The notes beneath the pieces are model-generated. The model was not told the DNA's origin, did no database searches, and worked only from the letters and a program-made list of their open reading frames with translations. DNA of 32,393 nt from Caldilineaceae bacterium. Its GTDB lineage: Bacteria; Chloroflexota; Anaerolineae; Caldilineales; Caldilineaceae. The position numbers and the translations under genes are program-made. The first letter of the stretch is position 1, and the number at the start of each line of letters is the position of its first letter. The stretch covers positions 1-32,393 of the forward strand of contig JALHQH010000081.1 of assembly GCA_022842065.1 (NCBI GenBank). Reading direction: 5' to 3'. Below are positions 22,580-29,658 of this stretch, piece by piece.

Positions 22580-23713
22580 TCACTGCCGCAAAAACGCCGC
22601 ATCATCGGTATAACGACGCAAGGCATCCTGATCAAGTTCGATCCCCAGCCCTGGCCCACTGGGAATTGGCAACATGCCCTCGCTATCCAACTGCCAGGGG
22701 GTGGCGACAATGTCATCGATATAGGGCGAACCAGTTAAATATTCGACAAAATCAGTATTGGCAAAAGCCGAAGCAAGTTGCAGATCGGCGGCGAGGCCGA
22801 GCGCGGTGTTCCAGCCATGCGGGATAAAACGCACCCCATTCTCCTGCGCCATCCACCCAATTCGGCGCTCCTCGCTGATCCCGCCGACTTTGGTCACATC
22901 GGGTTGCACAATGTCGAAGGCACCGGCCTGCAGCCAGGGTTGAAAGGCCTGCCGCCGCGTTAACACTTCACCGCCGGCAATCGGTACGGGGGCGGCGCGG
23001 CGTAGGGCAACATAGTCATCCAGGGCGTCCGGCACCAGCGCTTCTTCAAACCAGTAGACATCATATTCGGCCAACATCTGTGCGGTGCGAAGCGCCCACT
23101 TGTAACCCTGATGCCAATGGGCGTCACTGCCGCCGGCATCGACCATCAGCCAGCCATCACCGATGGCATCGCGGGCGGCGCGAACAATGGCTTCATCCAG
23201 GGCATTGCTGACGCGGCCAAAGGGGCCCCAACCGATCTTAAAGGCGCGAAAGCCCACTTCCTTTAACTGGAGCAGATGCGCAGCCAAGGCATCGGGCTGC
23301 GCCATTAGGATCGAGGCATAGGGGCGCACCCGTTCGCGGTAGCGGCCCCCCAACAGCCGGCCGACCGGTTGGCCGGTCGCTTTGCCCAGGATATCCCAAA
23401 GGGCGATATCAATGCCGCTGATCGCGTGCGTAATCGAACCGCCGCGGCCAAGCCAGAACATATTCTGGTGCAGCTTTTCCGTGACGCGTTCTGGCTCCAA
23501 CGCATTTTCACCCCGGTAAAGCGGTTCAAGCACCTGTAGCGCAGCCTTTACCAACCCATCGTTGGTGAAGACGCTGCCATAACCGGTCAGGCCTTCGTCG
23601 GTAAAGACGGCAATCAGCGTATGGACACAATCTTCGGGCCGGATCTCCTCGGACCAGCCCCCTTCCGGCGATGCCCCCCGCAGCCCGACCGCACGAATCT
23701 CACGGATCTTCAT
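22580..23713 (-). CDS. Mandelate racemase / muconate lactonizing enzyme family protein
   Basis: From the ATG at 23713 (MKIREIRAVGLRG, a typical family start) the protein has 377 residues; an ATG seven codons upstream has no SD. It has the enolase-superfamily capping domain and TIM barrel. Visible sites are Lys159 (AFKIGWG), Asp192 (MVDAGG), Glu223 (WFEEA) and Glu249 (GGE) as metal ligands, and an Asp272/His299 pair (QPDVTK, HGWNT) as in mandelate racemase. The second Lys of the classical KxK motif is Gly, and the residue after the Glu pair is Ala where Pro is common; the KIGWGPFGR form occurs in sugar-acid dehydratase-like subgroups. It probably dehydrates or racemises a carboxylated sugar. 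The specific substrate is unknown and it has no operon partner. Confidence 0.9.
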   Translation of the reverse strand: MKIREIRAVGLRGASPEGGWSEEIRPEDCVHTLIAVFTDEGLTGYGSVFTNDGLVKAALQVLEPLYRGENALEPERVTEKLHQNMFWLGRGGSITHAISGIDIALWDILGKATGQPVGRLLGGRYRERVRPYASILMAQPDALAAHLLQLKEVGFRAFKIGWGPFGRVSNALDEAIVRAARDAIGDGWLMVDAGGSDAHWHQGYKWALRTAQMLAEYDVYWFEEALVPDALDDYVALRRAAPVPIAGGEVLTRRQAFQPWLQAGAFDIVQPDVTKVGGISEERRIGWMAQENGVRFIPHGWNTALGLAADLQLASAFANTDFVEYLTGSPYIDDIVATPWQLDSEGMLPIPSGPGLGIELDQDALRRYTDDAAFLRQ

Positions 23714-23836
23714 AATCGTTTGTGCTCCCGTCATTTACGCTAGCAGTTGATATAAGTAGGCGCGATTGAATTATCTTACCGCTGTACGCGGCTGCGCGCA
23801 ACTTACAAAAATTGTGGGAAACCAATTAAAGGTAGT

Positions 23837-24769
23837 TCACAAGTAGATCAGACAACCACGCGCGTCCAGCCGACTGAGCCAGGCTGGATAGTCGGCAAAA
23901 CGATTCCAGCGCAGATCAAGCTTTTCCAGGGTCGGGATTACGGCGATGGTGGCCGGCAAACTGGTCAACTGGTTGGCACGCAGGTCGAGAAAACGGAGGC
24001 GGGGCAGCCGGCCGATTTCAGCCGGCAGCGTCGTCAACTGGTTGTAGCGCAAATCCAGGTCAGTCAGTTGGGCTAAATTGCCGATGGTGGGCGGCAGTGC
24101 TGTTAAGGCGTTGCTTTGCAGGTTCAACAGCCGTAAGGCATGTAGATCGCCGATAGTCGCCGGCAAGGCCGTCAATCGATTACGCATCAAGTGCAGTTCC
24201 TGCAGCTGGCCTAATTGCCCAATCGTGGGGGGCAGCGCAGTGAGCTGGTTATTATACAGACGCAACTCAACCAAGCCGGCGAGCTGACCAATCCATGCGG
24301 GCAGACTAGTCAAATCGTTGTCGGTTAGATTGAGATAGGTTAACTGTGTTAGTTGGGCCAGGGTGGCGGGTAATGTGGTTAGCTGATTATTACTGGCATA
24401 AAAAAAGCGCAAAGCAGCCAAGTCACCAAGCGTTGCGGGCAAGGTCTGTAAGCGGTTGTGGCCCAAGTCAAGCATGCGCAATTTGGTCAGTTGGCCAAGT
24501 GCGGCGGGCAGCGTTACGAGTTGGTTATCGGCCAGATTGAGCACCTCCAATTGGGTCAACCCCCAAAGTGAGGCGGGCACTTCGCGCAGAACATTGTTGT
24601 AAAGGCTCAAGTTGGTCAAGTTGGTCAACTTCCCAAGTTGAGGAGGCAACGTGTGGAGGTCACAATTATCCAAATTCAAGGTGGTTAGCGGCACGAGGTC
24701 AGTATTAGTCGCCAGGGCAGCAAGCCAGGTACGACCATCCACCGCAGCCGGGTGTTGATGGTAGATCAC
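23837..24769 (-). CDS. Leucine-rich repeat protein
   Basis: Twelve consecutive LRR units of exactly 23 residues (LxxLxLxxNxLTxLPxxIGxL) fill nearly the whole chain, from about residue 28 to 303. There is no signal peptide and no membrane helix, so it is probably cytoplasmic and binds protein. An ATG at 24784 would add five codons. I prefer the GTG at 24769 because it overlaps the stop of the upstream GNAT gene as GTGA and has GGGAG about 8 nt upstream. The fifth repeat (LRFFYASNNQL) departs most from consensus. It is the last gene of the kinase-GNAT-LRR unit. The LTxLP type resembles LRRs that regulate small GTPases or kinases, but no GTPase is present here. Function unknown. Confidence 0.88.
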   Translation of the reverse strand: MIYHQHPAAVDGRTWLAALATNTDLVPLTTLNLDNCDLHTLPPQLGKLTNLTNLSLYNNVLREVPASLWGLTQLEVLNLADNQLVTLPAALGQLTKLRMLDLGHNRLQTLPATLGDLAALRFFYASNNQLTTLPATLAQLTQLTYLNLTDNDLTSLPAWIGQLAGLVELRLYNNQLTALPPTIGQLGQLQELHLMRNRLTALPATIGDLHALRLLNLQSNALTALPPTIGNLAQLTDLDLRYNQLTTLPAEIGRLPRLRFLDLRANQLTSLPATIAVIPTLEKLDLRWNRFADYPAWLSRLDARGCLIYL

Positions 24770-25248
24770 GAGGTGCGCTCCCATGTAAAAATGATAAAGG
24801 GCATGCCAGTCGCTGTCTCAAAGTGTGCGATCGGCTGAAACCCTAACCGCTGCCAGACCCGCTGCGCCCGTAGGTTGAAGGCGGCAATCGTCACCCGCAA
24901 TTGCGCTGGCGCATAGTGGCTACACGCAAAATTAACCACCGCCTGACCAAAGCCGTGGCCTAGCCCTTGACCGGTTAGATCAGGGTGAACACCCATCCCG
25001 ATGTCAAGCGCGGCGCTGCGATAGTCGCCACCCGGCACCTGGCCATCCGCGCCAAAGGCGCAAAAGCCGACGATCTCCCCCGCCGCATCACGGATTTCAT
25101 GGTAGGCAACGGCTGGATCGAGAATATATTGCACTTCAGCATCACTGGGTGGAAAGGGTAAATTATAGATGTCATAGGGTGGTGGATAGCACCAACTGGC
25201 CATTGCCAGCACCCCACTGCGAGTCATCGGTTGGATCGTCAGTTGCAT
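24766..25248 (-). CDS. GNAT family N-acetyltransferase
   Basis: A 160-residue single-domain GNAT. The acetyl-CoA loop is MGVHPDLTGQGLGHGF (85-100), with Q-G-L-G-H-G at 94-99, and the C-terminal NLRAQRVWQRLGF (125-137) is the family's last helix. The N-terminal MASWCYPPPYDIYNLP (16-31) is a substrate-pocket block seen in small GNATs annotated as acetylating aminoglycoside-like or amino-acid substrates; none can be assigned. GCGGAGCC lies immediately after the kinase stop and about 9 nt before this ATG. The gene starts 14 bp after the kinase ends, and its stop overlaps the LRR start, so all three are almost certainly one transcript. Confidence 0.9.
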   Translation of the reverse strand: MQLTIQPMTRSGVLAMASWCYPPPYDIYNLPFPPSDAEVQYILDPAVAYHEIRDAAGEIVGFCAFGADGQVPGGDYRSAALDIGMGVHPDLTGQGLGHGFGQAVVNFACSHYAPAQLRVTIAAFNLRAQRVWQRLGFQPIAHFETATGMPFIIFTWERTS

Positions 25249-25262
25249 GGTAAAGGCTCCGC

Positions 25263-28200
25263 TTACTCTGTTTGTACACTGTGCCCTTCCTTGGGCCAGG
25301 TAAAAGCAAAGGTGGTGCCACGCGTGCCGTCCGAAACCACGCGCACCGTGCCGCCGCGGTGTTCCACCGTCTTTTTGACAATGGCCAGCCCCATCCCGCT
25401 GCCTTCGATCTGGTCGCGTGGTTTCAAGGTTTGGAAGATTTGAAAGATGCGCTCGTGAAATTCCGGGGCGATCCCAGGGCCATCATCACTGACGCTAAAT
25501 TCGACAAAGTCACCCAAATCCTGGGCCGTCACCTGTACGTGACCAGCCGTCCGATCATGATGTTTGATGGCATTTTGGATCAAGTTGCGCAAGACGGTTT
25601 CCAGTGGCACCTTTTGCGTCACTAACAACGGGAGCGCGGCTGGGGCACTGACCACAAAACCGGCGGGTGGGGCCACCAAGCGTAGAATCTCCTCCAGCAT
25701 GCGGGCAACATCCACTTCGGCCAGATTGAACTGGTACCGGTCGGCACGCGAATAGGCGAGCAAATCGTTCAATAGCTGCTCCATCCGGGTAATGCGCCCG
25801 TGCATTGTCTCCAAATGGCGGCGTGAGGTTGGTGGTAAGTGCCGGGCCGCATCCTCACTGATCCACTGCGCCAGGTGGTCAATTGCCCGCAACGGTGCAC
25901 GGAGATCATGCGAGGCGACATAGGCAAATTGATCCAATTCTTGCAGGCGCTTGGTTAACTCGGTGGTGCGCTCGCGCACTTGCGCTTCCAACTGCGCGTT
26001 GAACTGTTGTAACGCGTGTTCAATCGCTTTGCGTTCCGTAATATCAAAATTGATCCCAAGCAGACGCAGCGGTTGTCCGTGGGCATCGCAGATCGCCAGA
26101 CAGCGCTCGGCCAGCCAGCGCACCTGGCCATCCGGGTGAATGACCCGAAATTCGCCGGTGTAATCACCGCCGTGGACCATTAAGCGCCGCAACGCCGGCA
26201 GCAATTCCAACTGATCATCCGCATGAATCAAGCTCGCGAATAGTGCGCTGGTTATCGGTGTCGTGGGGGGAAGGCCAAAGAGCGCATACTCCTGCTCTGT
26301 CCAGGTTGACGTATCAGTGGCAATCTCCCATTCCCAGATGCCCATGCCGCCCCCTGTTAGCGCCAGGCGCAAGCGCTCTTCACTATGACGGAGCGCTTGC
26401 TCGGCGCGCACTTTTTCCAACAGGGGTTGAAAGTGGGTAGCAACTGTTTCCAGTAAAACGATTTCATCTGGGTGCCACTGGCGTTCGCGCTGGTCGCGAA
26501 CCGAGAGGGTTGCACTCCATTGGCCCTGGCGAAAGATTGGAACACCAATAAAGGCAACTGTCTCGGTTTTTCGATAGTTGTCGAGACCGGCAGCGGTACG
26601 CGGATCAGTCGCCGTATTCACAATCACAACCGTCTGCCCCGCTTGCAATTCGGCTAAGATCGCCGGTGGGGCAAGTTCGGTGAGCGGGTAGACCCCACTG
26701 GCCTTGCGGTCACTGGGTGACCATTCTTGCTGGATGGTAAATTGATGCTGCGCCAGATCAATTTCATTGAGCCGACAGATCGTGACCCCTAAATGGTGGC
26801 CCAAGCTTTCAACCAGGTGCGCCATGATCGTCTCAATGTTATGCAGTAGCCGCACTTGCATGCCCAACGTGTTTAGAAATTGCTGGTGGAGTTCGGCGCG
26901 CTTGCGAGCACTGATATCAACGGTGATGCCAACCACGCGCACCCGTTGGCCGGCCGCATTGTGAATGTTGCGGCTGCGATCCAGCAGATGGACGTAATGA
27001 CCATCACGATGGCGAATCCGGTATTCAACCTCTGCAAACTCGGCATCACTACGGGTGCGAATGGCCTGGGCGGCGACCAGATGGCGGTCATCAGGATGAA
27101 AAAGGTTGTGCCACCAGGCGATCTCCGCGGGGACGGCTGTCGCCGCGTACCCCAAGATCCGGTAAAAGCCGGCGCTGCGCTCCACCGTGGCGCGTTGCAC
27201 ATCAAAGTCGTAGACCCAGCCATTGCTGGCATGTTCAGCCAGCGCAAAGCGCTCATTGGCGCGGGCGAGCGCTTCCTGCACCCGTTTATGGTCGTCGATG
27301 TCGAAGGCAACCCCAAACCACTGTGCAATGGTACCAGCGGCAGTGCAGATTGGCACGGCCCGTTCTAAATGCCAGCGGTATTCGCCATCAGCACGGCGCA
27401 GGCGTAGCTCGGCTTCATAGGGCTGCCCACTCGTGAGCGCCTGCTGCCACTGGGTGTGAATTTTCACCTGATCAGCGGGATGGAGGGCGGGCCACAGCCC
27501 TTGTTGCAAAGTTTCGGCATCAGTCATCCCACTATAGGCCTGCCACTGGGCATTGATATAAGTCAGCGCGCCATCAGCCGCCGCGGCCCAGACGATTTGT
27601 GGCATCGCCTCCGCCAGTTGGCGGAAACGTTCCTCACTGGCGCGCAGCTGTGCCTCGGCCTGTTGGCGCTCGCTAATGTCCATGACAATCAGATAGAAGC
27701 CCAACACGGTGCCATCAGCCGCAAAGTGGGGTTGATAGCGCCCCCAAACGGTGCGGGTGATCCCATCCGGGTAAGTAAAGCGCGTTTCATAACTGACGGC
27801 ATTACCCGCCAATGCCTGCTGCCGATAAGTACTTAGCCTGGCCCGCTCTTTATCGCCAATCAGCTCGCGCACGGTGCTGTCGATGATCTGCTGCCGCGGG
27901 CGTTGGAACCAGCTTTCAAAGGTGGCGTTCACAAAGCGGTAGCGCTCATCTTTGCCCACATAGGCGATCAGCCCCGGCACATTGTCGGTGATCAGACGCA
28001 ACAGCTCTTCCTGGCGGCGCGACTGATCTTCGGCCACTTTCCGTTCGGTGATGTTGGTGAAGAGCAAGGCGACCTGGCAGTGCGCAGGGGTACCAAAACG
28101 AAAGGCGTAGACTTCAAACCAATGGCCCATCGCCACCGCGCCTTCGATAAAGCGGCAGGCTTCACCGGTAAGGGCAACCCGGCCATAGAGTTCGAGCCAG

Positions 28201-29186
28201 CGCGCTTCCAGATTGGGCAGCAGTTGGCGAGCCGTTTTTCCCACCACATCGGCTAGCCCGGTCAGGCGGGTAAAGGCCGGATTTGCTTCCAAAAAACGAT
28301 AGTCGAACGGCTGTTGGGCCTCGTCAAAGATCAGCTCAAAAACGCAGAAGCCCTCGTCCATGGTCTCAAACAAAGTGCGGTAGCGTTCTTCCGATTGGCG
28401 CAAGGCAGCTTCGGCAGCTTTGCGCTCGGTGATATCGGTAGAAATGCCGACAATGGCGTATGGCTCGCCGTCCGGATCAAGGAGGGGCGCTTTAATCGTC
28501 TCATAGTAACGGAGGCCCGTCGCACGCGGCACCACTTCTTCGATTTTGATGGGCGCTTTGGTAGCCAACACCCGTCGCTCGTTGGCGACCAGGCCTTCGG
28601 CGTACACCAACGGCCAGCGGTCATAGATCGACAGGCCGCGAATCTCGGCGTTGGTAATCTGATTTTCTTGCTCATAGATGCGGTTCACCAGCAGATAGCG
28701 ATGATCAGTCGTCAATAGATAGACTGCGGCGGGGATGTTGTAGAGAATGGCGTTGAGCTGCGCTTCGCTCGTCTGCAGAGGCGCGTGGGGTAATATGCGC
28801 TCGGCAATGTCGCCGCTGATCAACAACAGCCCGGTGCTTTGGCCGGCGGCATCAACCAGGACGCTCATTGTTGTTTCCACATAGCGGGTTGCCCCGTTGC
28901 TGCGGATGAGGTGAATGTTTTCCCCGTACCACCGGCCGGTTTCAGCCAATGCAGCCGTAGCCACCGCTTCGTCCGCTGGCTGTAACCAGCGACATTCATA
29001 GAGTGCCGTCAGCGGTTGCCCACGCGCGGCAACCGGATCAACCCCATAGTGCCGCGCAGCCGCCGCATTTAACCAGATGACGCGCTGTGCGGGGTCGATG
29101 GCAATCACGGTTTCACGAATCCGTTCCAATAGATCCACCGGGATGTACGGCAAGGCACCGTGACCAACTGTGGGATAGGTGTCCAT
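25263..29186 (-). CDS. Soluble multi-PAS/GAF sensor histidine kinase
   Basis: From the ATG at 29186 the protein has 1307 residues; an in-frame GTG at 29264 would add 26. Neither has a good SD. No membrane helix is seen. Approximate order: PAS 20-128, 140-255, 265-383, 393-506, 515-633 and 643-760, GAF 770-925, PAS 932-1053, coiled-coil linker, HisKA with SHDLRAPLR (His1093), then HATPase with NLIQNAIKHH (Asn1201, Asn1205), DDGPGI (about 1235) and GSGMGLA (about 1262). The PAS domains carry ITERK-type PAC linkers. It is a cytoplasmic multi-signal kinase of the bacteriophytochrome-type HisKA group. It lacks a receiver and no response regulator is nearby. It heads an operon with GNAT and LRR genes, and is closely related to the next kinase gene. 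Confidence 0.92.
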   Translation of the reverse strand: MDTYPTVGHGALPYIPVDLLERIRETVIAIDPAQRVIWLNAAAARHYGVDPVAARGQPLTALYECRWLQPADEAVATAALAETGRWYGENIHLIRSNGATRYVETTMSVLVDAAGQSTGLLLISGDIAERILPHAPLQTSEAQLNAILYNIPAAVYLLTTDHRYLLVNRIYEQENQITNAEIRGLSIYDRWPLVYAEGLVANERRVLATKAPIKIEEVVPRATGLRYYETIKAPLLDPDGEPYAIVGISTDITERKAAEAALRQSEERYRTLFETMDEGFCVFELIFDEAQQPFDYRFLEANPAFTRLTGLADVVGKTARQLLPNLEARWLELYGRVALTGEACRFIEGAVAMGHWFEVYAFRFGTPAHCQVALLFTNITERKVAEDQSRRQEELLRLITDNVPGLIAYVGKDERYRFVNATFESWFQRPRQQIIDSTVRELIGDKERARLSTYRQQALAGNAVSYETRFTYPDGITRTVWGRYQPHFAADGTVLGFYLIVMDISERQQAEAQLRASEERFRQLAEAMPQIVWAAAADGALTYINAQWQAYSGMTDAETLQQGLWPALHPADQVKIHTQWQQALTSGQPYEAELRLRRADGEYRWHLERAVPICTAAGTIAQWFGVAFDIDDHKRVQEALARANERFALAEHASNGWVYDFDVQRATVERSAGFYRILGYAATAVPAEIAWWHNLFHPDDRHLVAAQAIRTRSDAEFAEVEYRIRHRDGHYVHLLDRSRNIHNAAGQRVRVVGITVDISARKRAELHQQFLNTLGMQVRLLHNIETIMAHLVESLGHHLGVTICRLNEIDLAQHQFTIQQEWSPSDRKASGVYPLTELAPPAILAELQAGQTVVIVNTATDPRTAAGLDNYRKTETVAFIGVPIFRQGQWSATLSVRDQRERQWHPDEIVLLETVATHFQPLLEKVRAEQALRHSEERLRLALTGGGMGIWEWEIATDTSTWTEQEYALFGLPPTTPITSALFASLIHADDQLELLPALRRLMVHGGDYTGEFRVIHPDGQVRWLAERCLAICDAHGQPLRLLGINFDITERKAIEHALQQFNAQLEAQVRERTTELTKRLQELDQFAYVASHDLRAPLRAIDHLAQWISEDAARHLPPTSRRHLETMHGRITRMEQLLNDLLAYSRADRYQFNLAEVDVARMLEEILRLVAPPAGFVVSAPAALPLLVTQKVPLETVLRNLIQNAIKHHDRTAGHVQVTAQDLGDFVEFSVSDDGPGIAPEFHERIFQIFQTLKPRDQIEGSGMGLAIVKKTVEHRGGTVRVVSDGTRGTTFAFTWPKEGHSVQTE

Positions 29187-29296
29187 AAGCTTTAAAAGAA
29201 TTTTCCCTCTGCCAGCGAAAGGAGCTGTGGTCGTGTGATCATGTTTTCGTGTCGTCCAGGCCACGCGACTAAGGCCATTTCAAACAAACGATAATC

Positions 29297-29350
29297 CACT
29301 AAGACACACGAATTTTCACGAAGAAAAACCAAAATTCGTGTGTCTTAGTG
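29297..29350. repeat. Perfect 20-bp inverted repeat, CACGAA type
   Basis: Arms 29297-29316 and 29331-29350 pair perfectly around a 14-nt loop, CACGAAGAAAAACC. The arm CACTAAGACACACGAATTTT contains the GACACACGAA string also found in the hairpin at 2284-2325. The stem is AT-rich and has no T run. It lies about 110 bp upstream of the large kinase start. Confidence 0.8.
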
Positions 29351-29401
29351 TCGGGTGCCGATTGAGCGCGTGGACAGTTTAAATTGGCTCAACCGAAATT
29401 C

Positions 29402-29550
29402 AGGGGGTTGCCATCCCGCCCCGCCGTCAACGCGCCCAGTGGGCACCCGGGCCACCGAACAACGCCGGGTACCCCCTCCCTTAGCCGGGTTTACCCGGCG
29501 TTGTTCGGTAGCCCTGCGGCTTTAGCCCAGGGCGATCTTGTCAACCCCCT
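29402..29550. mobile_element. 149-bp nested inverted-repeat element
   Basis: AGGGGGTTG (29402-29410) pairs with CAACCCCCT (29542-29550) as outer ends. Inside is a perfect 18-bp inverted repeat, ACCGAACAACGCCGGGTA (29454-29471 with 29492-29509), plus small local hairpins such as GCCCAGTGGGC. It has no ORF and lies between the two multi-PAS kinase genes. Its size and nesting resemble the elements at 15588 and 20026, but the sequence differs. Confidence 0.62.
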
Positions 29551-29658
29551 AAGATCCCATTGAACCTTTAAATTTTGTATTGACCTAAGCGACGGCGCGA
29601 CCGCTATTCAGCGCAGGGTCGATTGGGCGTGGTGCCGGCATATTCCTGATTGGGTACA

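Noticed and set aside
24766..25248. GNAT-LRR pair considered as a toxin-antitoxin (GNAT toxin) module
   Set aside because: There is no DUF1778/RHH antitoxin, and the GNAT is tied to the kinase upstream, not to a DNA-binding partner.
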